Below are positions 41,125 through 48,381 of a DNA stretch of 64,000 nt, one piece after another. Made by a program: the position numbers and the translations under genes. Numbering within the stretch: the first letter of the stretch is position 1; each line of letters opens with the position of its first letter. The notes under the pieces are model-generated. The model did no database searches and was not told the origin of the DNA. It was given only the letters and a program-made list of their open reading frames with translations. This stretch comes from JBMORL01 sp049322335 (GTDB taxonomy: Bacteria > Bacteroidota > Bacteroidia > Flavobacteriales_D > UBA2798), in contig JBMORL010000094.1 of NCBI GenBank assembly GCA_049322335.1, positions 1 through 64,000 of the forward strand, in the 5' to 3' direction.

Positions 41125-42297
41125 ATGAATTCAAAATGGCTTTTTATTTCTGCTTCCGTATCAATTTTTTTAATGATCCTTATTTCCCTCCCCTCATGGT
41201 ACCCGGGAATGAGTGATTATCCAAAGATTCCGGCTTTTTCTTTTTTTGATCCGGATTTCCCCCGATGGATTCAATATCTTTTGTTTTTTATTCTTGCAGG
41301 ATCATTGCTGTTTATTCTTCCTGAATTTACCCGGAAGATGGCAGCGACTGTTTTTATTATAACGGTTTCGGTATTAGTGCTGGAAGACATCAACCGCCTT
41401 CAGCCCTGGCTATGGATGCATGGTTTGCTTTTATTGTTCTGGTCGTTCTCAAAAACTGAAAACATTTTTGGCATCACCCGGTGGGCACTTGTTTGTATGT
41501 ATGCGTGGAGCGGCATCTACAAATTCAATCTCAACTTTGCCTGGGAAGTATTTCCTTTTTTTATGAATGCATTCGGATTAAAAGAAACATTTTATCTTCC
41601 TGTTCATGAAGTAGGTGATTACTCTATGCCATTAATCAATCACCTGGCCTGGAGTGTGCCGCTGGCAGAACTGCTGGTAGCCGTTTTACTGTGTACAAAA
41701 TGGCAGCGGCAGGGAATTTATCTTGCTGTTTTTCTTCATCTGGTCATCCTGTTTATTCTCGGTCCTCTGGGATTAAACTGGAATGAAGTGGTGTGGGTGT
41801 GGAATGTTTTGCTGATAGCTTTATTGATTGTGCTGCTTCTTTCCGGGGAACAACCCCGGTTTTCATTTGTAAAAAATAAAAAAGTATGGAACAGCCTGCC
41901 GGTAATTGTATTTGGTGTTTTGCCTGTTTTCTGGTTGTTTGGATGGATGCCCAATAATCTTTCTTTTCATTTGTATTCGGGGCAAAATGCTGAGCTGAGG
42001 TTTTACATGCCGGGAATAAATGAAGAATTTATGGATCCGGAAAAAGCCGAATGGACATTTTTTGACCCCGAAAGAAATGAAAGTGTTTTCTGGGCTGATC
42101 ATTATGCCATCAGCGTAAATCATATCCCGGTTTTTGCAGAGGAAAAATATATGAAACAAACGGGACTCAAACTATGCGATTGTTATGGATATTCCGGGAA
42201 TAATAAAGCAGGAATTATCATGGCACAGTATTCATACTTCGGTTCACGCAGAGAACTTACCAGGATTTCGTGCCCCGAACTGGAAAAATTACGCTAA
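41125..42297 (+). CDS. Polytopic inner-membrane protein, HTTM/DoxX-like region
   Basis: The 390-residue protein has about eight hydrophobic segments between residues 5 and 280. A soluble C-terminal part of about 100 residues follows, with several Cys (KLCDCYGYSG, ISCPELEKLR). The central pattern MYAWSGIYKFNLNFAWEVFP and HLVILFILGPLGLNWNEVVW recalls HTTM or DoxX-related membrane proteins, but I do not recognise the family with certainty and assign no activity. Its end overlaps the convergent small gene by 9 bp. Its promoter places the start codon at the transcript start. Confidence 0.8.
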   Translation: MNSKWLFISASVSIFLMILISLPSWYPGMSDYPKIPAFSFFDPDFPRWIQYLLFFILAGSLLFILPEFTRKMAATVFIITVSVLVLEDINRLQPWLWMHGLLLLFWSFSKTENIFGITRWALVCMYAWSGIYKFNLNFAWEVFPFFMNAFGLKETFYLPVHEVGDYSMPLINHLAWSVPLAELLVAVLLCTKWQRQGIYLAVFLHLVILFILGPLGLNWNEVVWVWNVLLIALLIVLLLSGEQPRFSFVKNKKVWNSLPVIVFGVLPVFWLFGWMPNNLSFHLYSGQNAELRFYMPGINEEFMDPEKAEWTFFDPERNESVFWADHYAISVNHIPVFAEEKYMKQTGLKLCDCYGYSGNNKAGIIMAQYSYFGSRRELTRISCPELEKLR

Positions 42298-42543
42298 CTT
42301 TTTTTTAGAAGAAATAATTTCCTGTTTTTTTTTGTCATATTCCTGTCCCGTTATTTCCACCCAGTTTCCGTTTTCGTTTTTTATCATGTCTTCAATGAAA
42401 TTGCGTTCAGGAAGAATTTTTGCTTTTATAAAAAGCAGTGAATAATAACTGCCGGTAATTTTTATCTCTTCAAATTCATCGGGACTTGCTATCCTGAAAT
42501 AAGACAAGTTGTTGGGGTATTTTCGGTAAACAGGAAACTTCAT
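42289..42543 (-). CDS. Small conserved-looking protein of unknown function
   Basis: The 84-residue product (MKFPVYRKYPNNLSYFRIAS onward) has a compact alpha/beta look with a Lys-rich tail (KKKQEIISSKKKLA). Similar short proteins that begin K-F/Y-P-V-Y-R-K and contain an ITG.....-NWVEIT segment are, from memory, common in Bacteroidota; no function is known to me. It is convergent with the membrane protein (9-bp overlap) and divergent from the TPR gene. It is the only credible frame in this interval. Confidence 0.68.
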   Translation of the reverse strand: MKFPVYRKYPNNLSYFRIASPDEFEEIKITGSYYSLLFIKAKILPERNFIEDMIKNENGNWVEITGQEYDKKKQEIISSKKKLA

Positions 42544-42562
42544 TTTCTCGCCAATAAAAGTG

Positions 42563-42570
42563 TAAATTTG
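42563..42570 (+). promoter_or_regulatory. -7 box placed for leaderless transcription of the TPR gene
   Basis: TAAATTTG matches TAnnTTTG exactly and is followed by CCCA and the ATG at 42575, the same spacing and sequence as upstream of the TrmH-like gene. The -33 site is poor (TTC in place of TTG). Confidence 0.5.
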
Positions 42571-42574
42571 CCCA

Positions 42575-43153
42575 ATGCCGGCCTATCAAAAATATAAAAA
42601 AGGAATGGAATACCTCGAAAAAGGGGAGTATGAAAAAGCCCTTGCCTGCTTTAACGAGGCCCTCGAAATTAAACCTGATACTCCTGATTTCCTCAGCGAC
42701 AGGGCCGTGGCTTATTTTCACCTGAGGAAATTCGAACTGTCCATCATCGACCTTAACCGGGCACAGGAACTGGAGCCGCAAAACGGATACCGCTATTCCA
42801 GCCGCGCTTATGTAAAAGACAGGATGAACGATACCGAAGGTGCTATTGAAGATTATAAAAAAGCAATTGAAATTGATCCCGAAGATGCCATTTCATATAA
42901 TAACCTGGGCTTACTGGAAGAAAAACTCGGTTACCAGGCTTTGGCAAAAAAGCGGTTTGAAAAAGCAGATGAACTGGAAGGAATAAAAAAAACAATTCAA
43001 AAAACAGAAAACGATAACCGGGAAAAAGAAATTCTTCCTGTAAATGAAAAGAAAAAAACAAAAACCGGGTTTATCAAAGAAGTATTTACCACTGGTAGCG
43101 GTTTCAGGGATTTTTTACGATTTATATTTAACGGTTTCCGCATAAAGAAATGA
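42575..43153 (+). CDS. Tetratricopeptide repeat protein
   Basis: The 192-residue protein has no signal peptide and is probably cytoplasmic or membrane-associated. At least three TPRs occupy residues 1-130: KGMEYLEKGEYEKALACFNE, SDRAVAYFHLRKFELSIIDL, and GAIEDYKKAIEIDPEDAISY followed by NNLGLLEEKLGYQALAKKRF. A charged linker and a basic end (FLRFIFNGFRIKK) follow. It overlaps the AddB-like nuclease by 4 nt (ATGA), so the two are likely translated together, but the partner relation is unknown. Confidence 0.9.
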   Translation: MPAYQKYKKGMEYLEKGEYEKALACFNEALEIKPDTPDFLSDRAVAYFHLRKFELSIIDLNRAQELEPQNGYRYSSRAYVKDRMNDTEGAIEDYKKAIEIDPEDAISYNNLGLLEEKLGYQALAKKRFEKADELEGIKKTIQKTENDNREKEILPVNEKKKTKTGFIKEVFTTGSGFRDFLRFIFNGFRIKK

Positions 43154-45894
43154 CGCCCTTCCTGCAACATATTGCCCGGCAACTGGTATCTGACTTCGGA
43201 TCGGATTTTGGCCGTGTAATGGTTGTGCTTCCTTCGCAGCGCGCTTCCCTTTTCCTGAAAAAATATTTGTCGGAAGAAGTTAAAAAACCGTTTTTGCTTC
43301 CGCGTATCATCACCATTAATGAATTTGTTGAAGAACAAACCGATTATGTTTTTGCCCGCCAGCCCGAATTGCTAATGGTGCTTTTCCGCGCCTATCAGAA
43401 TGTGGAAAATGAACAGGGAGAATCATTCGAAAAATTCACCAAATGGGGAAACATTATGCTGGGGGATTTTAATGAGATCGACCGGTATATGGTGGACGAA
43501 AAAAAAATCCTGAGCGATTTATCCAATATAAAAGAAATTGAAAACTGGAGTTTTGGTTCGGAAGAACTTTCGGAGTTGCAACAGAACTATCTTAAATTCT
43601 GGAACCGGTTGTTGCTTTACTATAATGAATTCAACCGCCTGCTGGATGAAGAAAAAATGGCTTACCAGGGAAAAGTATATAAAAAACTGGCTTCAGAAAC
43701 GGATGTACTGGTAAAAAAACTGAATGAAGAAAAATTATTTTTCGCAGGTTTCAGCGCTTTGTCTTTGTCTGAAGAAAAAATTCTTTTTGGGCTGCAAAAA
43801 AACGGAATAGCAAAATTGTTTTTTGACGCTGATTCTTTTTACACGCTCAAAGAAGGACATGAAGCAGGGTTTTTTATGAGAAAGATCCGCCAGCAGTCGC
43901 ACCGGTTTGATTGGCTTACTGAAAATTACAAAGAGATTCCCAAAAAAATAAAAATATGGCCGGCACCGGGTAATATCAGGATGGCTGCGCTGGCAGGAAA
44001 TATTCTTGGCGAACTCAATGAACGTTCGGAACAACCGGGAACGGCAGTAGTACTGGCCGATGAACAATTGTTAATGCCTGTTTTGAATTCATTGCCTTCC
44101 AATACCGGCCCGGTAAACGTTACCATGGGATTACCTCTCCGCCAGTCAGAATATTATTCGCTTGTTTTGCAGCTGCTCGATCTTCAGCAATCGTTTTCAG
44201 AGAAAATTCACAGGCAATCGGTTTATCATAAGCCACTCATCGCTTTCTTCGAAAACCAGCTGGTTTCTTCTTTTTCATCAACCGCACTTTTGTTTGTGAG
44301 AAATGTGGTGATGGAAAACAGGATTTTTGTAAAATTCACCGATATTGTTTTACCCTGGGAAAACAAAGAGTGGGAGAACATTTTTCATCCGTGGGAAAAA
44401 ATTCCCCGGGATGCATTGGCGGGTATCGAATGCCTCAATCGTATTTATACTGAAAAAGCACAGGAAATAAAAAATGATTTTTTACTGGAACAGGTGCATT
44501 TGTTTTCCATCCTTGTAAACGATCTGAAAAGGCTGAGCGGGAAATATCCATATATATCAGAATTAAAAACATTGCGGCATTTTATAAGGCAGTATGTGAA
44601 CAACGAAAAAATTTCTTTTTTTGGTGAACCGCTGGATGGTGTTCAGCTGATGGGAGTTTTGGAAACACGAACGCTCGATTTTAAAAACATTATCCTGCTT
44701 TCGGCCAATGAAGATAAAATTCCCAAATCAAATTTCGATAATACGTTTATTCCTTCGGATGTGAAACGTCTTTATGGATTGCCCGGAAAAGATGAAAAGG
44801 ATGCTGTATTTGCTTATCATTTCTACCGGTTGCTGCAGCGGGCAGAAGAAATTCATTTGATTTACAATGATAATATGGAGATGATGGGAGGAGGCGAAAA
44901 AAGCAGGTTCATCCTGCAGCTGGAAAATGAATTACCCGTTTACAATTCTTCCGTAACAATTGAAACAATTCCTTCTTCGGCTTTGTATGAAAACAAACCT
45001 CTCCGCGGAAAAGAAATTACAGTTGATGAAAGCCTGAAAAAACGGATAGAAGAATATTTTTTGTCAGGCGTTTCTCCCTCAGCACTCAATACGTTTATTA
45101 ATTGCCGGCTTGATTTTTATTATAAATACATCATCGGCATTAGGGAAGAAGAAGAATTGCTGGAATCGGCCGACCATTCCACTGCAGGAAAGATTATTCA
45201 CGAAACACTGGAAGAATTATATCGCCCGCTGGTGGGTGGGTTTATCAGGGAAGAAAATATATCTGCCATGGCAAAAAATGCCGCACCCGTCCTGGAGAAA
45301 AAATTTAATGAATATTTTAAAAGTCACGAAGGCCTTTCGGGAAAAAACCTGCTCATCTATGAAGCCTCGCGCCAGTACCTCGAATCTTTTTTTAAAACAG
45401 AAACAGAACTCGTAAAAACAAACGGAGCCATTCAGCTAATTGCCCTTGAAACGGAGCTAAAAGGTGAAATGGAAATAAAACCATTGGGAATTAATGTAAA
45501 ATTCAAAGGCATTGCCGATCGCATTGATAAACTAAATAACGAGGTACGCATCATCGATTACAAAACCGGGAAATTTGACAAAAAGGAACTTACTCCTGTA
45601 GCCATAAACGATGTGTTCGAAAATGGCGATTACGGAAAAGCGCTTCAGCTGATGATGTATTCGTGGATGTATGCAAATCAATCGGGAGAGCAGAATATAC
45701 AGGCATATATTGTTCCATTACGTTTACCCGAAAAAGGTTATACGGGAATAAAACTGGATAAAAAAGATAATTTTACAATTCAGTATCATCCTCAGTTTTG
45801 TGAGCAACTGCAAAAACTGCTGCTGGATATTTTCTCTTCCAACGCCCCCATCCATCACAACCCCGAAAGCGAATACTGCATATTTTGCAAGTAA
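43150..45894 (+). CDS. AddB-like protein with C-terminal PD-(D/E)XK nuclease domain
   Basis: The 914-residue protein looks like the Bacteroidota counterpart of AddB. The N-terminus has an inactivated helicase-like region (VVLPSQRASLFLKKYL, LLPRIITINEFVEE), the middle contains GVQLMGVLETRTLDFKNIIL, and the C-terminal nuclease domain has AGKIIHETLEEL (His684), FKGIADRID and VRIIDYKTGK (Asp803, Lys805). AddAB-type complexes resect double-strand breaks. The iron-sulfur staple of AddB uses four Cys; here only three are visible (Cys652 in NCRLDFYYKY, and Cys910 and Cys913 in the terminal CIFCK), because the chain ends just where the last Cys would follow. No addA-like helicase is in the window. Confidence 0.85.
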   Translation: MTPFLQHIARQLVSDFGSDFGRVMVVLPSQRASLFLKKYLSEEVKKPFLLPRIITINEFVEEQTDYVFARQPELLMVLFRAYQNVENEQGESFEKFTKWGNIMLGDFNEIDRYMVDEKKILSDLSNIKEIENWSFGSEELSELQQNYLKFWNRLLLYYNEFNRLLDEEKMAYQGKVYKKLASETDVLVKKLNEEKLFFAGFSALSLSEEKILFGLQKNGIAKLFFDADSFYTLKEGHEAGFFMRKIRQQSHRFDWLTENYKEIPKKIKIWPAPGNIRMAALAGNILGELNERSEQPGTAVVLADEQLLMPVLNSLPSNTGPVNVTMGLPLRQSEYYSLVLQLLDLQQSFSEKIHRQSVYHKPLIAFFENQLVSSFSSTALLFVRNVVMENRIFVKFTDIVLPWENKEWENIFHPWEKIPRDALAGIECLNRIYTEKAQEIKNDFLLEQVHLFSILVNDLKRLSGKYPYISELKTLRHFIRQYVNNEKISFFGEPLDGVQLMGVLETRTLDFKNIILLSANEDKIPKSNFDNTFIPSDVKRLYGLPGKDEKDAVFAYHFYRLLQRAEEIHLIYNDNMEMMGGGEKSRFILQLENELPVYNSSVTIETIPSSALYENKPLRGKEITVDESLKKRIEEYFLSGVSPSALNTFINCRLDFYYKYIIGIREEEELLESADHSTAGKIIHETLEELYRPLVGGFIREENISAMAKNAAPVLEKKFNEYFKSHEGLSGKNLLIYEASRQYLESFFKTETELVKTNGAIQLIALETELKGEMEIKPLGINVKFKGIADRIDKLNNEVRIIDYKTGKFDKKELTPVAINDVFENGDYGKALQLMMYSWMYANQSGEQNIQAYIVPLRLPEKGYTGIKLDKKDNFTIQYHPQFCEQLQKLLLDIFSSNAPIHHNPESEYCIFCK

Positions 45895-46247
45895 CCTATC
45901 GGTATTTTCTCTGAAAGAGAAAATACAAAATCAATTCTCCGCAGGAGAATAAAAAAAGATGGTGAAGCAATCAATAAAAGTTGGCGAAAGCCAACAAAAA
46001 AAGCCACATAGTGACGCAAAAATTTATTTTCCTCTCTCCCGGGAGAGGATGATAGGAGAGGGAAAGGTTGGGAAAAAGAAAACCTGAAAAGAGTTCTGTG
46101 GAGGTGGTGTGTTGGAGGTGAACTCTTTCCAGGTAAACCTGCAAGGAAATATAAAACCAGTTAGAAGCAGGAGGTAGCAAATCGACCTGATTCTATATAT
46201 AAGACGGATATTTCTAACAGCGGTTGCTTGAAGCGTTAAATTTTGCC
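45895..46247. other. 353-bp intergenic region with several palindromes
   Basis: After the nuclease gene lie two perfect hairpins: a 10-bp stem (45902-45911 with 45917-45926) and a 7-bp stem (45934-45940 with 45944-45950). A CCTCTCC-type palindrome follows at 46034-46047. None is followed by a clear T-run. From 46070 to 46247 I see nothing definable. A 69-codon minus-strand frame here looks spurious. Confidence 0.6.
46031..46047. repeat. CCTCTCC-type dispersed palindrome, copy 3
   Basis: CTCTCCC/GGGAGAG (46034-46047) is a perfect 14-bp palindrome within a C/T- and then G/A-rich stretch, resembling copies near 3513 and 6517. Confidence 0.5.
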
Positions 46248-46943
46248 TCAGGGAGTAAACTTATATCCAACCCCCCGGATAGAATGAAAAAACCGGGGGT
46301 TTTTGGGGTCTTTTTCGAAATATTTACGGAATAAAAGAATGTAATTGTCTATGGTTCTGGAAGATGGATAAGCCTCCTCGCCCCATATCCGGTCCAGGAT
46401 TTCTTCCCTGGAAACCACCTGGTTAGCCTTTTCTATGAGCAATTTCAGTAAAAGGGATTCTCTTTTGGTCAGATCGGCCAGTTTTTTAGTGCCCTCAAAT
46501 GCTTCGAAAGTGAGAAAATTGAGGGTAAAAACAGAGAATTGGAAGGTGTCGGGAGCAACGGTTTTGGGAGTTTGGCTGCGTGAAATCAGTTTACTTACCC
46601 GCAATAATAATTCTTCGAGGTTAAAGGGTTTTACCAGGTAATCATCACCGCCAATTTTTAAACCGGTTACCCGGTCAGAGCTATCTCCTTTGGCGGTGAG
46701 AAATAAAACAGGAGTAGTGTTTCCTTTTTCACGAATGTTTTTGCAGATGTCGAATCCATTGACGAAAGGAAGCATTACATCAAGAATAATAAGATCTGTT
46801 TTTATTTCCAGCGCAAAACTCTGCCCGTCTTTTCCGTTATTGGCAGTAATCACTTTATAACCTTCCAGCTCAAGATTCAGCTTAATGGCTTCCAGTAGAT
46901 TTTCTTCGTCTTCAACTAATAGGATAACAGGCCTGGTAATCAT
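46248..46943 (-). CDS. OmpR-family response regulator (orphan)
   Basis: The 231-residue protein has a receiver domain (acidic pair Glu11/Asp12, phospho-acceptor Asp55 in LIILDVMLP, the Thr of FLTAKG, and the Lys of YLVKPF) and a C-terminal winged-helix DNA-binding domain (LTKRESLLLKLLIEKANQVV, RIWGEEAYPSSRTIDNYILL, SIRGVGYKF). No histidine kinase gene lies next to it. It is divergent from the HigB/HigA pair, and their intergenic region holds a perfect 17-bp inverted repeat that either protein might bind. Confidence 0.95.
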   Translation of the reverse strand: MITRPVILLVEDEENLLEAIKLNLELEGYKVITANNGKDGQSFALEIKTDLIILDVMLPFVNGFDICKNIREKGNTTPVLFLTAKGDSSDRVTGLKIGGDDYLVKPFNLEELLLRVSKLISRSQTPKTVAPDTFQFSVFTLNFLTFEAFEGTKKLADLTKRESLLLKLLIEKANQVVSREEILDRIWGEEAYPSSRTIDNYILLFRKYFEKDPKNPRFFHSIRGVGYKFTP

Positions 46944-46953
46944 AATTTCATCT

Positions 46954-46961
46954 CAAATATA
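46954..46961 (-). promoter_or_regulatory. Probable -7 box of the response regulator gene
   Basis: TATATTTG on the minus strand (46961-46954) matches TAnnTTTG exactly and ends 10 nt before the ATG, giving a leader of only a few nucleotides. No good -33 element is seen. Confidence 0.5.
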
Positions 46962-46983
46962 TGAGTTTTATATTCTTTTTTGA

Positions 46984-47022
46984 TTTTGAAAATAGTTCCC
47001 TTTTTGGGAACTATTTTCAAAA
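46984..47022. repeat. Perfect 17-bp inverted repeat between response regulator and higB
   Basis: TTTTGAAAATAGTTCCC (46984-47000) and its exact complement (47006-47022) surround five T residues. The repeat lies 8 nt upstream of the higB -7 box and 23 nt upstream of the regulator's -7 box, where a repressor could control both. HigA autoregulation at an inverted repeat is usual for this toxin-antitoxin type. A hairpin in RNA is an alternative reading. Confidence 0.75.
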
Positions 47023-47029
47023 TAATCCG

Positions 47030-47037
47030 TATATTTG
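47030..47037 (+). promoter_or_regulatory. Probable -7 box of the higBA operon
   Basis: TATATTTG matches TAnnTTTG exactly, 19 nt before the GTG start of higB. A TTTG at 47003-47006 is 23 nt upstream, a little further than the ideal 19, and falls in the centre of the 17-bp inverted repeat. Confidence 0.5.
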
Positions 47038-47055
47038 TAGTTGTAATTTATAACT

Positions 47056-47349
47056 GTGAGGGTAATCGCTAAAAAGACACTAAGGGAATTTTGGAAAAAA
47101 CACGAAGATGCCGCGGAGCCATTAAAGGCTTGGTTTGATGAAACTTCAAAAGCGAATTGGAATAGCCCGGGAGATAGTAAAGCAAATTACCCTTCAGCCA
47201 GTTTTTTAGCAGATAACAGAGTGGTATTTAATATTAAAGGAAATACATACCGGTTAATCGTGAAGATAAATTACAAATACGGGATGGTATGGGTTCGTTT
47301 TATCGGGACACATGCTGAATATGATAAAATAAATGCTGAGGAAATTTAA
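47056..47349 (+). CDS. higB: HigB-family type II toxin (mRNA interferase)
   Basis: The 97-residue protein matches the HigB_toxin family along its length. It begins MRVIAKKTLREFWKKHEDAA and contains PLKAWFDETSKANWNSPGD, FNIKGNTYRLIVKINYKYGM and the C-terminal VRFIGTHAEYDKINAEEI, the part that carries the catalytic surface of ribosome-dependent mRNA interferases. The start is GTG at 47056; no in-frame ATG fits the family N-terminus. The antitoxin gene follows 11 nt later, the toxin-first order normal for hig loci. Confidence 0.93.
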   Translation: MRVIAKKTLREFWKKHEDAAEPLKAWFDETSKANWNSPGDSKANYPSASFLADNRVVFNIKGNTYRLIVKINYKYGMVWVRFIGTHAEYDKINAEEI

Positions 47350-47360
47350 AAAAGAAAATT

Positions 47361-47717
47361 ATGGAATTTAAACTTATCAAAACCGAAAGGGATTATAAAA
47401 AGGCATTGAAACGCCTGGAAGAAATTTTTGATGCCCGGCCTAAATCAAAAGAAGGAGATGAACTGGAGATTCTTGCGCTCCTGATAGAAAAATACGAAGA
47501 AGAGCATTATCCCATAGAAGCACCAGATCCGATTGAAGCCATTAAATTCAGAATGGAGCAAATGGGTTATAAACAAAAGGACCTCGAAGAAATTATCGGA
47601 TTTAAAGGAAGAGTAAGTGAGATATTAAACCGAAAACGCAAACTTTCGCTGGAAATGATCCGCAACCTGCACGAAAAAATGAATATTCCGCTGGAGTCGC
47701 TGATAAAAGCATATTGA
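47361..47717 (+). CDS. higA: HigA-family antitoxin
   Basis: The 118-residue protein has an N-terminal acidic helical part (TERDYKKALKRLEEIFDARP, EILALLIEKYEEEHYPIEAP) and a C-terminal helix-turn-helix of the XRE type (MEQMGYKQKDLEEIIGFKGR, VSEILNRKRKLSLEMI). This is the pattern of HigA antitoxins paired with HigB toxins of the MRVIAK type. It should neutralise HigB and repress the operon by binding near 46984-47022. Confidence 0.92.
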   Translation: MEFKLIKTERDYKKALKRLEEIFDARPKSKEGDELEILALLIEKYEEEHYPIEAPDPIEAIKFRMEQMGYKQKDLEEIIGFKGRVSEILNRKRKLSLEMIRNLHEKMNIPLESLIKAY

Positions 47718-47733
47718 TGAATTATATACCTGA

Positions 47734-48165
47734 ATGAAAATTGTTTTAACCATATGTTTTTTTACATTCTCCGGAATATTCAAATGTACTTTTTGTCAGT
47801 CCGACACATGCAACGGTATCAATGGTAAAAATCAAAAAATCAATGCGGGTGAATATTATTCAACAGAGTTTAAAGGAGAATTTAAATGCGGTACTTTGAT
47901 GAACGGATATATGATTTACCGCGATACAGCCCATGTTGTGTTTTGTAAGCTTAAGTTTAAGAACGGAAAATATGCAGGTGAAATCGATCTGAAAACCGGT
48001 AAAAAGAAAGTGTATAATAAAGGCCAATTAAGTGAAGACGGCACATTTGATGAAAACGGCAACCTGCTGAATGGTAAAAAATATATTTATGATAACAACG
48101 GGCTACTCGCTGCCATTATCCAGTTTAAGAACGGAAGATATGTGGGAGATGGGCAAATAGAATGA
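47734..48165 (+). CDS. Small exported MORN-like/YwqK-like repeat protein
   Basis: The 143-residue protein begins with a probable signal peptide (MKIVLTICFFTFSGIF) and a Cys-containing segment (KCTFCQSDTC). Several NGKY/GEI/ENGNLLNG units follow, typical of MORN-variant proteins such as the YwqK group: KFKNGKYAGEIDLKTGKKKV, DENGNLLNGKKYIYDNNGLL, QFKNGRYVGDGQ. It begins 17 nt after higA on the same strand, but nothing in its sequence links it to toxin control. Function unknown. Confidence 0.75.
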   Translation: MKIVLTICFFTFSGIFKCTFCQSDTCNGINGKNQKINAGEYYSTEFKGEFKCGTLMNGYMIYRDTAHVVFCKLKFKNGKYAGEIDLKTGKKKVYNKGQLSEDGTFDENGNLLNGKKYIYDNNGLLAAIIQFKNGRYVGDGQIE

Positions 48166-48167
48166 GT

Positions 48168-48347
48168 AACGTTTTGCCCCTCCGGGGCAAATTATTTTTT
48201 TATTGATGTGTTAAAAATGTTGGGTGCCGCTGACATCATTAGAAAATTTTCACAGGATTTTCACTTTTATTTTGGCACCAGAGGTGCCCAACACTTTTAA
48301 TATTCGATATCCCGACCAATTATTTGCCCCGGAGCGGGCAAAACGTT
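48168..48347. repeat. Nested palindromic element, copy A (180 bp)
   Basis: Outer arms of 26 bp (48168-48193 and 48322-48347) read AACGTTTTGCCCC...GGGGCAAAT and its near-perfect complement; each arm is itself a hairpin. Inner arms (48209-48226 with 48284-48302, GTTAAAAATGTTGGGTGCC-like) form a second inverted pair, and the inner right arm contains the hairpin GGCACC-aga-GGTGCC (48274-48288). The centre is AT-rich and without a gene. The element lies between the 3' ends of two convergent genes. A second copy is at 55022-55248. This resembles a REP-type, transposase-dependent repeat family. Confidence 0.85.
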
Positions 48348-48381
48348 GTTTCAAAGTAGTTATGTATGCCAGGAACTCGAA

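Noticed and set aside
45971..46180. 69-codon minus-strand frame between the nuclease and response regulator
   Set aside because: It crosses a dispersed palindrome and has no recognisable protein features.
46984..47022. 17-bp inverted repeat as a transcription terminator
   Set aside because: It lies upstream of two divergent genes with no gene ending nearby, so an operator is the better reading.
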